Of a stretch of 64,000 nt of DNA, positions 51,483 to 60,788 are shown one piece after another (positions within the stretch are counted from its first letter, which is position 1; each line of letters opens with the position of its first letter). The notes beneath the pieces are model-generated. The model did no database searches and was not told where the DNA came from. It was given only the letters and a program-made list of their open reading frames with translations. Origin of the DNA: Shewanella amazonensis SB2B (GTDB lineage Bacteria > Pseudomonadota > Gammaproteobacteria > Enterobacterales > Shewanellaceae); assembly GCF_000015245.1 (NCBI RefSeq), contig NC_008700.1, positions 2,362,001 through 2,426,000 on the forward strand. Direction: 5' to 3'. A program made the translations under genes and the position numbers.

Positions 51483-52082
51483 ATGCGACCCTTAATTCTC
51501 GCCTCTACCTCAACTTTTCGGGCAGCACTGCTTGAAAAACTGGGCTTGCCATTTCAAGCCTTGGCGCCGCACACCGATGAGACGCCCCTGCCCGGAGAAT
51601 CTGCCATCGCACTGACCGAGCGGCTTGCCATTGCCAAGGCCAAAGCCCTGGCATGTGACGTGCCAACCAATGCGCTCATTATCGGTTCTGATCAGGTGGC
51701 AGTGGTTGACGGGAAGATTGTTGGCAAACCGCTGAGCGAAGAAAATGCCATTAATCAGCTAAAGGCGCAGCGCGGAAAAAGCATTGTCTTTTATACGGCG
51801 CTCGCCCTGCACGATGTTGCAAAGGACACTACCCTCTCGCTGGTAGAGCCTTTTACCGTGCACTTTCGTGACCTCAGTGATGACGAAATAGTGCAATACG
51901 TAAGAAAAGAGCAACCCCTGTGGTGTGCTGGCAGCTTCAAATCTGAAGGATTGGGTATTTGCCTGTTTGAACGCCTCGAAGGCCGCGACCCCAATACTTT
52001 GATTGGCTTACCCCTGATAGCCTTGGTGGACTTACTCAAACAATCCGGGCTTTGTGTGCTTACGGGCGCTAGCCCTCGATAA
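51483..52082 (+). CDS. yceF: Maf-family nucleoside triphosphate pyrophosphatase (YceF type)
   Basis: 199 residues. Signature ASTSTFRAALLEKLGLPF at the N-terminus, SDQVAVVDGKIVGKP, and the acidic WCAGSFKSEGLG region. YceF-type Maf proteins hydrolyse m7GTP, a house-cleaning function. Divergent from yceD, as in E. coli. Confidence 0.94.
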   Translation: MRPLILASTSTFRAALLEKLGLPFQALAPHTDETPLPGESAIALTERLAIAKAKALACDVPTNALIIGSDQVAVVDGKIVGKPLSEENAINQLKAQRGKSIVFYTALALHDVAKDTTLSLVEPFTVHFRDLSDDEIVQYVRKEQPLWCAGSFKSEGLGICLFERLEGRDPNTLIGLPLIALVDLLKQSGLCVLTGASPR

Positions 52083-52310
52083 TGAGTTTTAGACGATATC
52101 AGGAGCTTATTACAGAGGTGACGCCATTATCTGTGTGAACGCAATCGGCGCAATCAGTCTGCGAAGAGGGCATACATCAGGATATCGAGTGGCAAAGTGA
52201 ACGCATATGTGCAGTCATCGAAGACATAATAAATGCTGTGCTTGCTAAATCAGAGACTGTGCTTACTGAGTTGAGTATGTGCAACAACTGAGAGTGACCT
52301 CGTGCCGTAA

Positions 52311-52958
52311 TCAGCGCAAGTGGTGCAATATCTCCAGAGGATGAGACACTACTGCAAGGGGCGAAACACCCAGCAGTGTCTCTCTGTCGTGCGTACCGTA
52401 ATCCACCCCGATGGCTGCAACACCCGCGTTGTTTGCCATCTGTAAATCAAATGCCGAATCACCAATCATCACCGCACGTTCGGGACTGACATCAAGTTCT
52501 GCCAGTAATTCATGCAACATCTGCGGGTGGGGTTTGCTTTGGGTTTCATCGGCGCAGCGGGAAGCGTGGAAACAGTCCCCAAGACGGGTCTCATCCAGAA
52601 TACGGTTTAACCCTTCCCTGCCCTTACCTGTGGCAATAGCCAGTTTGCGCGATGCCCCGTGCAATGATGTCAACAGCTCAGGCACCCCCTCAAATAACGG
52701 GCTCGGGGTGGCATTAAAAATCTGGTAATGGGCCTTATACCTGTTTATCCAGCCTGCCCTTGTTGCCTCAGTTTCAGCGGGAAACAGGGCGCGCATGGCT
52801 TCAGGCATTGAAAGGCCAATCACGTCCCGGACAGCCTTTTCGGTTGGCACGGCAATGGAAAGTTCCTGAGCCAGTGCCTGCATGCAATCGACTATCTTGC
52901 TGATGGAATCCATCAGGGTGCCATCCCAATCGAAGATAATCAGGTCGAATCTTTGCAT
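52311..52958 (-). CDS. HAD-superfamily phosphatase (Gph-like)
   Basis: 215 residues. HAD motif I FDWDGTLMDS (nucleophile and acid/base Asp), motif II IATGKGREG, and motif IV VMIGDSAFDLQMANNAG; a C1-type helical cap lies between. Phosphoglycolate-phosphatase-like but substrate not certain. The ATG overlaps the rluC stop by one base (TGATG). The 228 bases after it, up to maf, hold no gene that I can support. Confidence 0.9.
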   Translation of the reverse strand: MQRFDLIIFDWDGTLMDSISKIVDCMQALAQELSIAVPTEKAVRDVIGLSMPEAMRALFPAETEATRAGWINRYKAHYQIFNATPSPLFEGVPELLTSLHGASRKLAIATGKGREGLNRILDETRLGDCFHASRCADETQSKPHPQMLHELLAELDVSPERAVMIGDSAFDLQMANNAGVAAIGVDYGTHDRETLLGVSPLAVVSHPLEILHHLR

Positions 52959-53920
52959 CAGCCTTTTTGCTCCAGCGCATCCAGCACGGCCGTTAAATCG
53001 CCGTCCAGTGGTGCCTGAACCGTCATCTGGGTTTCAGACTCCGGATGGGTAAAGGTGAGTTGCGCTGCATGCAAAAACAAACGCTGCAGTCCCTTGGCCC
53101 GCATGGCGTCATCAAATTTTTGCTCACTGTATTTATCATCACAGGCAATAGGATGCCCCTGGTACTGGCAATGCACACGAATTTGATGGGTGCGACCTGT
53201 CACCGGGCTTGCTTCCACCAGGCTTGCTTCGTCAAAGCGACGCAGCACCCGGAAACGGGTTTCGCTGGGTTTGCCTTCGCTGTTCACCCGCACTATGCGC
53301 TCGCCGGATTTGAGGGTGATTTTAAGCAGCGGTGCTTTAACTACCCTGTCATGCTCCTGCCACTGGCCGCGCACCAGCGCCTGATACACCTTTTGCATCT
53401 GCTTATTTCGGAGCTGATCGTGCAGGTGCCTCAGGGCCATCCGCTTTTTGGCTATCAGCAGCACACCGCTGGTATCACGATCGAGACGATGTACCAGTTC
53501 CAGAAACTTACAGGTGGGTCGCAGGCTTCTAAGCGACTCAATCACACCATAGTCCACCCCACTGCCACCATGTACGGCAATACCTGCCGGTTTGTTCAGC
53601 ACAATAATCTGCTTATCTTCGAACAGAATACGGTCTTCAAGTTGGGCAACTCGATTGAGGTTGGCAGAAGGCGCTGTACGATAATCTTTTTCGGCTACGC
53701 GCACCGGCGGTACACGCACCTCATCGCCCGCTGCGAGCTTGTATTCTGGCTTAATCCGCTTCTTGTTAACCCTCACCTCGCCCTTACGGACGATGCGATA
53801 GATCATGCTCTTGGGTACGCCCTTGAGCTTGGCGAGCAGGAAATTATCAATACGCTGACCGGCACCATCTTCATCAATGCTGATCAATTGAACCTGGGTT
53901 GGAACTGTTTCTTTATTCAT
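52958..53920 (-). CDS. rluC: 23S rRNA pseudouridine synthase RluC
   Basis: 320 residues from ATG 53920 (E. coli RluC is 319). N-terminal S4 RNA-binding domain (GQRIDNFLLAKLKGVPKSMIYRIVRKGEVRVNKKR), then the RluA-type catalytic domain with the Asp in VHRLDRDTSGVLLIAK. It makes pseudouridine at 955, 2504 and 2580 in E. coli. The frame extends to 53950, but the shorter start matches the family. Divergent from rne. Confidence 0.96.
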   Translation of the reverse strand: MNKETVPTQVQLISIDEDGAGQRIDNFLLAKLKGVPKSMIYRIVRKGEVRVNKKRIKPEYKLAAGDEVRVPPVRVAEKDYRTAPSANLNRVAQLEDRILFEDKQIIVLNKPAGIAVHGGSGVDYGVIESLRSLRPTCKFLELVHRLDRDTSGVLLIAKKRMALRHLHDQLRNKQMQKVYQALVRGQWQEHDRVVKAPLLKITLKSGERIVRVNSEGKPSETRFRVLRRFDEASLVEASPVTGRTHQIRVHCQYQGHPIACDDKYSEQKFDDAMRAKGLQRLFLHAAQLTFTHPESETQMTVQAPLDGDLTAVLDALEQKG

Positions 53921-54514
53921 GGCAAAACATCTGGTGAAAACGATGCGCATTGTACAACAATCTCAACTCGAATGTGGCTTTACATTGCCGAAATTTTTGA
54001 TTGTTGCTATATTCCATTCGCGGACGGGGATTAACCGTGGATAAAGTGTTCACAAAACCGTCGTCCGCTCGGTGTTTCCACCAGAGTAAAATTGAAGGTT
54101 GAAGGATCGCAATTCATTGAGTTGCAAGCCTTTGTCGAAGTAAAAGCTGATGTTACGGCAATAACGACAGGTTAAATCCAATATACTGCCACTTTTCTTG
54201 GTTTCTTGTGGAAAACACCCCCTGAATCGAATTTGTAGACTGAACCCAGTCACCGGATAAATTTTGTCGGTTTAGGCATTCACGGAAGTATTTAAGAGAA
54301 TTTATGGGGTTGGTTGACGTTTAACAACGAATTCCTTGTTTTTGTATTTATTGAAAAATAAGCCATAAATCGGAAGCGACACGCAGAGATTGCGTCTTAC
54401 AGCAATGCGCTGAACCATGCCTGATAACCTGCCGTGAGGCACAGTAATCTGAGATCAGGCCCGGAATGCACCGACTTTTCTCCGGTGACCCATTTAAAGA
54501 AGAATGACGTCACC
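53921..54514. other. rluC / rne divergent region with long rne leader
   Basis: About 590 bases. The predicted rne promoter is at 53985-54013, which gives rne a 5' leader near 490-500 bases. In E. coli the rne leader binds RNase E and lets the enzyme control its own mRNA. A long leader of similar kind is seen here; conserved structure was not checked. Confidence 0.6.
53985..54013 (+). promoter_or_regulatory. Predicted promoter for rne
   Basis: TTGCCG (53985-53990), 17 bases, TATATT (54008-54013). Confidence 0.6.
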
Positions 54515-57500
54515 ATGAAACGTATGCTAATCAACGCAACTCAATCTGAAGAGTTGCGCGTTGCCCTTGTTGATGGGCAACAACTCTATGATCTGGATAT
54601 CGAAAGTCCAGGACACGAACAGAAAAAAGCCAACATTTACAAAGGTAAAATTACCCGCGTAGAACCCTCTCTCGAAGCCGCCTTCGTTGATTACGGCGCC
54701 GAGCGTCACGGCTTCCTGCCACTCAAGGAAATTGCCCGCGAATACTTCCCGAAAGGTTACTCCTTCCAGGGCCGCCCCAATATTAAAGAGGTGGTGAGCG
54801 AAGGTCAGGAAGTTATTGTTCAGATTGATAAAGAAGAACGTGGCAACAAGGGCGCTGCCCTGACCACCTTTATCAGCCTGGCTGGCTCCTATTTGGTTCT
54901 GATGCCCAACAACCCCCGCGCCGGTGGTATTTCGCGCCGTATCGAAGGTGATGAGCGCACTGAACTCAAAGAGGCCATGGCCGATTTGGAAGTCCCTAAC
55001 GGCATGGGCCTTATCGTGCGTACCGCCGGGGTGGGTAAAGATGCCGCCGAACTGCAGTGGGACCTTAAAGTGCTGCTGCGTCACTGGGATGCCATTAAGG
55101 AAGCTTCTGAGAGTGGCCCAGGCCCCATGCTCATCCATCAGGAAAGCAACGTTATCGTGCGCGCCATTCGCGATTACCTGCGCCGCGATGTGGGCGAAAT
55201 CCTGATTGACCATCCAAAGATTTTCGAACAGGCCAAACAGCACATCGCCACAGTTCGTCCTGACTTCGTTGAGCGAGTGAAGCAGTACAAGGCCGAAGTG
55301 CCACTGTTCACCCACTATCAGATTGAGTCTCAAATCGAATCTGCGTTCCAGCGTGAAGTGCGTCTGCCCTCTGGCGGTTCTATCGTTATCGACCCCACCG
55401 AAGCCATGACTTCAATCGATATCAACTCTGCCCGTGCCACCAAGGGCGGCGATATCGAAGAAACCGCGCTGAACACCAACCTGGAAGCCGCCGACGAGAT
55501 CGCCCGTCAGCTGCGTCTGCGTGACCTTGGCGGCTTGATTGTTATCGACTTTATCGACATGACGCCTGTGCGCCATCAGCGTGAAGTGGAAAACCGTCTG
55601 CGTGACGCCGTCCATCAGGACCGTGCCCGTGTGCAACTGGGCCGTATCAGTCGCTTTGGCCTGATGGAAATGTCCCGTCAGCGCCTGCGTCCTTCACTGG
55701 AAGAATCAGCCGCACATATTTGCCCACGCTGTCATGGCCAGGGCACTATCCGCGGTACCGAATCGCTGGCCTTGTCTATCCTGCGTCTGATGGAAGAAGA
55801 AGCCATCAAGGACAACACATCTCAGGTTGAAGCCATAGTGCCTGTGGATGTTGCCGCGTTTCTGCTGAACGAAAAACGTAAAGCCATTCGTATCATCGAG
55901 CAGCGCCACGAGGTTGAAGTGTACGTGATCCCGGATCCGCACATGATGACCCCAGAGTACAAGGTGATTCGTCATCGTCAGGACGATGAAATCGAAGAAG
56001 CCAGCTACAAACGCGTTGAAAAGCCTGAAGCAAAGCTGTATGAGCCTCGCAAACTGGAGCGCGCTCAGGCCCCCGAGCCCGTTCTGAAAGGTTTCTCTGC
56101 CCCATTGGAGTCACCGCCTGCAGCCGCGCCCAAGGTCGAAGCCAAACCTGTAAAAGCGGCCAGCGAAGTCAAGCCTGGTTTCTTCAGCCGTCTGTTTGCA
56201 GCCATAGGTTCTCTCTTTGGCGGTGACAACACCGAAACCGAAGAGAAGAAGGCCCCAGCCCGTAATGGCCGTCAGCAGAACACCCGTGGTCGTAACCGTC
56301 GCAACGACAACCGTCGTGACGATGGCCGCCAGGAAGGTCGCAGCGCCGACAGCCGCCGTGATGACAGTCGTCGTGAAGACGGTGACAAACGTCGCAGCTC
56401 TGACAGCCGTCGTGGCCGTAACAAGCCGGAACAGGCCGACGACAAGCAGCTGCGTGACAAGAGTGACAAGCCACGTGACGAAAGACCCAAGCGTGAGCGT
56501 GCGCCCAAACGTGAAAAGCCAGAAACTGTTGAAGCAGCCGATGATGCGGTAGAGCCAAAGCAGGAAGCCGTGCGTGAACGTCGTCAGCGCCGTAATATGC
56601 GCCGTAAAGTGCGTTTGGATGATGGTGCTGCCCAGGAAAATCTGGATGCCGTTAACGCGCAGGAATCCACTGAAGATACTGCCGCTGAATCAACCCAGGT
56701 TGTGGCTAAAGACAAGTCTGACGAGAAGCAAACCCGCAGTCGTCGCCAGCCTCGCAAGCCAAAAGTGGAAGAAAAAGCCGCTGAAACCGAACAGGACGTC
56801 ACTGATGCCGCAAACAGTAGCGACGCAGCTGTTGCCACCACCGACGTGGTCGCCGCTCCTGTCGTCGAAGCTGTGAGTGAAGTGGGCACTGCAGCAACAG
56901 ACATGTTGGATTCAGACGCTCAAGCTGCTGACGACGCTCAGGACGACACCGACGGCGAAGACAAGCCACGCCGTGATGGCCGTGACGGTCAGCGTCGCAG
57001 TCGCCGCAGCCCACGTCATCTGCGTGCTGCAGGTCAACGACGTCGCCGCGATGAGCAAGAGCAGCAAACCGGCGCCGAAGGTGGTGAATTGGCTCAGGCC
57101 GAATTGGATCTGCCACAGGCCGATGTTGATGCTGCCGGCGCTCCTGCCGCTGCACCTCAGGATGTTGTTGCGAAAGACACTGCAGCTTCAGAAGTCGTTA
57201 CTCAGGAAAGCGTGCTTGAAAAGGCCGAAGAAACTGCCGATGTGGTTATCGTTAACGATACTCCCAAAGCAGAAGCGCCTGTAGCCGGAGCCGTTGTCGC
57301 TGACACAGCCGCTGAGGTAGTGGTCGAGGTTGCGCCAGCCGCAGCAGTCGTTGACACACCTGTTGCCGCAGTTGAAGCACCTGTTGCCGAAACGGCAGCC
57401 CCAGTAGTTGAAGACGCTGTAGTTGAAGCCCCAGTAGTTGAGACTGCTGCACAGGCGCCGGCTGTGGCTGTAGAAAGCAACGCCGTTGAAACCAAGGCTG

Positions 57501-57859
57501 AAGAAGCTAAAGCCGCCGAGCCCAAAGCTGCTGAACCTAAAGCTGCGGAAAAAGTGACTTCAACTGCCCCGATGGCCAAACCCGCAGCAGTGATGCCAGC
57601 CCGCGTCAAACCGGTTGAAAAGCCTGTCGCAGATGTCGCAGCTGATATTGCCCCCACCAAGGCAACTGCCGCTCCAGCCCGCCCCGCAGGCAGCCGTTTC
57701 GGTAGCATGGTAAGTTCAGAAATGACCAAGCCAAGTATTGAAGCCCGCGAACAGGTTGCTACGCCCAAGGGACGTGAGTATGAAGCTGCAAGTACTGACG
57801 CCAGCAGTGCCAAGGTGCAAAGCAGTAACAGTGCTGGCTCAGATATGGCCCGCCCGTAA
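54515..57859 (+). CDS. rne: Ribonuclease E
   Basis: 1114 residues from ATG 54515 (MKRMLINATQSEELRVALVDG). The catalytic half (to about 520) has the S1 domain, the metal Asp302 in TSIDINSA and Asp in VIDFIDM, and the zinc-link C403-PRC406. The other half is disordered scaffold: a membrane-binding amphipathic helix near 553-571 (KPGFFSRLFAAIGSLFGG), Arg/Asp-rich RNA-binding tracts, a second Arg-rich segment near 827-845 (RRSRRSPRHLRAAGQRRRR) nearly identical to E. coli, then a long Ala/Val/Glu-rich low-complexity stretch with KAAEPKAAEPKAAE repeats. The tail SRFGSMVSSEMTKPSIE may be a partner site. Confidence 0.97.
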   Translation: MKRMLINATQSEELRVALVDGQQLYDLDIESPGHEQKKANIYKGKITRVEPSLEAAFVDYGAERHGFLPLKEIAREYFPKGYSFQGRPNIKEVVSEGQEVIVQIDKEERGNKGAALTTFISLAGSYLVLMPNNPRAGGISRRIEGDERTELKEAMADLEVPNGMGLIVRTAGVGKDAAELQWDLKVLLRHWDAIKEASESGPGPMLIHQESNVIVRAIRDYLRRDVGEILIDHPKIFEQAKQHIATVRPDFVERVKQYKAEVPLFTHYQIESQIESAFQREVRLPSGGSIVIDPTEAMTSIDINSARATKGGDIEETALNTNLEAADEIARQLRLRDLGGLIVIDFIDMTPVRHQREVENRLRDAVHQDRARVQLGRISRFGLMEMSRQRLRPSLEESAAHICPRCHGQGTIRGTESLALSILRLMEEEAIKDNTSQVEAIVPVDVAAFLLNEKRKAIRIIEQRHEVEVYVIPDPHMMTPEYKVIRHRQDDEIEEASYKRVEKPEAKLYEPRKLERAQAPEPVLKGFSAPLESPPAAAPKVEAKPVKAASEVKPGFFSRLFAAIGSLFGGDNTETEEKKAPARNGRQQNTRGRNRRNDNRRDDGRQEGRSADSRRDDSRREDGDKRRSSDSRRGRNKPEQADDKQLRDKSDKPRDERPKRERAPKREKPETVEAADDAVEPKQEAVRERRQRRNMRRKVRLDDGAAQENLDAVNAQESTEDTAAESTQVVAKDKSDEKQTRSRRQPRKPKVEEKAAETEQDVTDAANSSDAAVATTDVVAAPVVEAVSEVGTAATDMLDSDAQAADDAQDDTDGEDKPRRDGRDGQRRSRRSPRHLRAAGQRRRRDEQEQQTGAEGGELAQAELDLPQADVDAAGAPAAAPQDVVAKDTAASEVVTQESVLEKAEETADVVIVNDTPKAEAPVAGAVVADTAAEVVVEVAPAAAVVDTPVAAVEAPVAETAAPVVEDAVVEAPVVETAAQAPAVAVESNAVETKAEEAKAAEPKAAEPKAAEKVTSTAPMAKPAAVMPARVKPVEKPVADVAADIAPTKATAAPARPAGSRFGSMVSSEMTKPSIEAREQVATPKGREYEAASTDASSAKVQSSNSAGSDMARP

Positions 57860-57888
57860 GCTGTTAAGTTAAGTTAACTTAACGAATC

Positions 57889-57918
57889 AAAAGCCGTGCT
57901 AATGCGCGGCTTTTTTGT
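57889..57918 (+). terminator. Terminator after rne
   Basis: AAAAGCCGTGC, TAAT, GCGCGGCTTTTTT (one G-T pair). An additional TTAAGTTAACTTAA palindrome precedes it. Confidence 0.8.
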
Positions 57919-58050
57919 TGGGTGAATGTCAGATTTAAACGAATACATCAGCTGAGCGCAGGCTAATTTCAGGTTCTAACGCAGGGTGAAATTTGCTAGA
58001 CTGCGCGGCTTTATTTGTTAACACCATCACAAACTCGTTTCAGAGGTCTC

Positions 58051-59607
58051 ATGTTTGAGTTAATTCGCCATAAAACCGCCAGCCATAAGGCGGACCTCCT
58101 GTCTGGCCTGACTGTGGCACTGGCCCTTGTGCCGGAAGCCGTTGCCTTTGCCTTTGTGGCCGGGGTTGAACCCATGGTCGGTCTCTATGCCGCCTTTATT
58201 ATGGGGCTGGTAACAGCCATGATTGGTGGCAGACCCGGCATGATTTCCGGTGCAACGGGTGCCATGGCCGTGGTGATGGTAGCGCTGGTTGCTACCCACG
58301 GAGTGCAGTATCTGTTTGCCGCCGTCGTGCTCGCCGGTTTGCTGCAGGTTGCCGCCGGGATATTCAAGCTGGGCAAATTTATCCGCATCGTGCCCTATCC
58401 GGTGATGATTGGCTTTGTGAATGGTCTGGCGATTGTGATTTTCCTGGCGCAACTTGGGCAGTTCAAAGTACCCGGCGACAATGGCGAGCTCACCTGGCTC
58501 ACTGGTGACGGCCTGTATCTGATGCTGGGTCTGGTGGCGCTTACCATGGCCATTATTCACTTCCTGCCCAAGCTCACCACAGCCATTCCGTCGTCACTGG
58601 CAGCCATTCTCACCGTAACTGGCCTGGTGGTGTTTTTTGAACTCGACACCCGCACCGTAGTCGATTTCCTTAAAACCATGAGTGGTGATGACAATGCCAC
58701 CATCGCCGGTACTCTGCCGACATTCGCCATTCCCCACGTTCCTTTTACCTGGGAGACACTGCAAATCATCCTGCCCTATTCGGTCATTCTCGCTGCGGTA
58801 GGCCTGATTGAGTCATTGCTGACCCTGACAGTGCTTGATGAAATGACAGGCACCCGTGGCCGCGGCAACAAAGAATGTGTCGGTCAGGGCGTGGGTAACA
58901 TCACCAGCGGCTTTTTCGGTGCCATGGGCGGCTGCGCCATGATTGGTCAGTCGATGATTAACATCAACTCCGGTGGTCGTGGGCGCCTGTCCGGAATAAC
59001 CGCTGCGCTGGCGCTGCTGACCTTTATCCTGTTTGGCGCTGCCTTCATCGAAATCATCCCACTCGCGGCTCTGGTCGGTGTGATGTTTATGGTCGTGCTT
59101 GGCACCTTCGAGTGGGCAAGCTTCAAGGTGATGCGCAAAGTCCCCAAACACGATGCCTTTGTGATTGTGCTGGTGACCACGGTGACCGTGTTTACCGATC
59201 TCGCCGTGGCCGTATTTGTCGGTGTGATTGTTTCAGCGCTGGTATTTGCCTGGGAACACGCCAAACACATCAGTGCCCGCACGGTTATCAATGCCAACGG
59301 CAGTAAGGTGTATCAACTGAGCGGCCCGCTCTTTTTTGGCTCAGTGTCTCACTTCCTTGAGCTTTTCGATGCCGCCAACGACCCCAAGGACGTTATCGTC
59401 GATTTTGGTCAATCCAGAGTCGCTGATCACTCTGCACTGGATGCCATAGACACCCTTGCCGAGCGCTACAATACCCTGGGCAAGACCCTGCATCTGGTGC
59501 ATCTCAGCGAGGACTGCAAGGCACTCCTTGCCAAGGCTGGCGATCTGGTGGAAGTGAATCTGCTGGAAGACCCCCACTATCGGGTGGCCGACGACAAGTT
59601 GGATTAA
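58051..59607 (+). CDS. SulP-family anion transporter with STAS domain
   Basis: 518 residues from ATG 58051, with AGAGGT upstream; the frame is open to 58015. About 10-12 membrane segments in the N-terminal 390 residues (LTVALALVPEAVAFAFVAGVEPMVGLYAAFIMG and GMISGATGAMAVVM are the SulP core), then a C-terminal STAS domain (from about 415: VYQLSGPLFFGSVSHFLELF ... VIVDFGQSRVADHSALDAI). Family members carry sulfate, bicarbonate or other anions; the short length and sequence are of the BicA-like group, but the substrate is not settled. Confidence 0.9.
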   Translation: MFELIRHKTASHKADLLSGLTVALALVPEAVAFAFVAGVEPMVGLYAAFIMGLVTAMIGGRPGMISGATGAMAVVMVALVATHGVQYLFAAVVLAGLLQVAAGIFKLGKFIRIVPYPVMIGFVNGLAIVIFLAQLGQFKVPGDNGELTWLTGDGLYLMLGLVALTMAIIHFLPKLTTAIPSSLAAILTVTGLVVFFELDTRTVVDFLKTMSGDDNATIAGTLPTFAIPHVPFTWETLQIILPYSVILAAVGLIESLLTLTVLDEMTGTRGRGNKECVGQGVGNITSGFFGAMGGCAMIGQSMININSGGRGRLSGITAALALLTFILFGAAFIEIIPLAALVGVMFMVVLGTFEWASFKVMRKVPKHDAFVIVLVTTVTVFTDLAVAVFVGVIVSALVFAWEHAKHISARTVINANGSKVYQLSGPLFFGSVSHFLELFDAANDPKDVIVDFGQSRVADHSALDAIDTLAERYNTLGKTLHLVHLSEDCKALLAKAGDLVEVNLLEDPHYRVADDKLD

Positions 59608-59628
59608 AGGGAATCCATACCCATCAAG

Positions 59629-59657
59629 AAAGCGGCCCTCGGGCCGCTTTTTTTGAT
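59629..59657 (+). terminator. Terminator after the SulP gene
   Basis: AAAGCGGCCC, TC, GGGCCGCTTT, then more T. The tight loop means the top pairs will open. It may also serve the convergent msr gene. Confidence 0.85.
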
Positions 59658-59679
59658 ACCGACAATTTCAGCTATGAGG

Positions 59680-60609
59680 CTATTTCAGCAGTGATGCAAA
59701 GGCCTTTTTAAACTTGTCGACTTTGGGTTTTACCACCAGGGCACAGTACCTCTGCTCGCCGTTACGGGCAAAATAGTCATGGTGATAGTCTTCCGCGGGA
59801 TAAAACTCATCGAAAGCCACCACTTCGGTCACTATGGGGTTATCGAAAGCGCCCGACTTGGTCAAGGCTTCTATCGCCTTTGCTGCGGCCTCGGCCTGCG
59901 GTTCATTATGTGCAAATATCACCGAACGATACTGGGTTCCCACATCGTTACCCTGGCGGTTAAGGGTGGTGGGGTCGTGGCTTTGAAAGAACACCTCGAT
60001 CAGAGTCTCAAAGCTTACCTCGTCCGGCTTGTACTCGATATGAACGACTTCCGCATGACCTGTATCACCGTCGCACACTCTTTTGTAATTGGCATCGGCT
60101 GCAGGGCCACCAGCGTAGCCTGGTTTGACGCTGACCACCCCTTTCAATGCTAAAAAAATCGCTTCAACACACCAAAAACAACCGGCGCCAAAGGTGGCAA
60201 AGGCATTGGCAGTTGGGCCGGCCTCGCTTATAGTTTTCTGTCCCTGTTCCATCTCTTCATGGCTCTTAAACACCATGGACACCGAGTTGACGCAGTGCCT
60301 CAGGTTTTTCTCAGTAAGATACTCACCCTCAAATACATGCCCCAAATGACCGCCACAGGATGCGCAGACGATTTCCACCCTGTGACCGTCTGCATCCGTA
60401 TGCCTTGCCACAGCGCCAGGAATTTCATCATCAAAGGCAGGCCAGCCACAATGGGCGTGGAACTTGTGCTCTGATAAATACAGCGGCGCATCGCATTTCC
60501 TGCAACAGTAAACGCCCTGGGCATTATGCAGATAATACTCACCACTGAAAGGGCGCTCTGTCCCCTTCTCTTCGATTACATAACGTTCAAATTCGTTCAG
60601 CGTTCTCAT
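59680..60609 (-). CDS. msrBA: MsrB-MsrA fusion, peptide methionine sulfoxide reductase
   Basis: 309 residues. MsrB domain first (about 1-125): zinc cysteines C36/C39 and C82/C85, catalytic Cys106 in RHCVNSVSM. MsrA domain second (about 137-305): catalytic Cys144 in GAGCFWC. The two domains reduce the R and S forms of methionine sulfoxide. No signal peptide, so cytoplasmic. The B-A order differs from the A-B order of the Neisseria PilB fusion. Both active sites look intact. Confidence 0.94.
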   Translation of the reverse strand: MRTLNEFERYVIEEKGTERPFSGEYYLHNAQGVYCCRKCDAPLYLSEHKFHAHCGWPAFDDEIPGAVARHTDADGHRVEIVCASCGGHLGHVFEGEYLTEKNLRHCVNSVSMVFKSHEEMEQGQKTISEAGPTANAFATFGAGCFWCVEAIFLALKGVVSVKPGYAGGPAADANYKRVCDGDTGHAEVVHIEYKPDEVSFETLIEVFFQSHDPTTLNRQGNDVGTQYRSVIFAHNEPQAEAAAKAIEALTKSGAFDNPIVTEVVAFDEFYPAEDYHHDYFARNGEQRYCALVVKPKVDKFKKAFASLLK

Positions 60610-60788
60610 TGCTACTCCAACGGCTAAAGAGACTCATTCTGAGCTGACCCGGGTTTTGAGCCTTATATTGCACCGGGTAAGCCCACCGATACTTTATTTA
60701 CGCCAAAGCGAACACAGAGTTTGCACTCCGCTACGCCCCCGACTAGACTCTCGCCCGGGGTTAAACCACAACAAAAAGAAAACATAAC

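Noticed and set aside
56184..57813. Long open frames in other frames inside the rne C-terminal half
   Set aside because: They arise from the repetitive, GC-biased codons of the Ala/Arg/Glu-rich scaffold and show low-complexity translation only.
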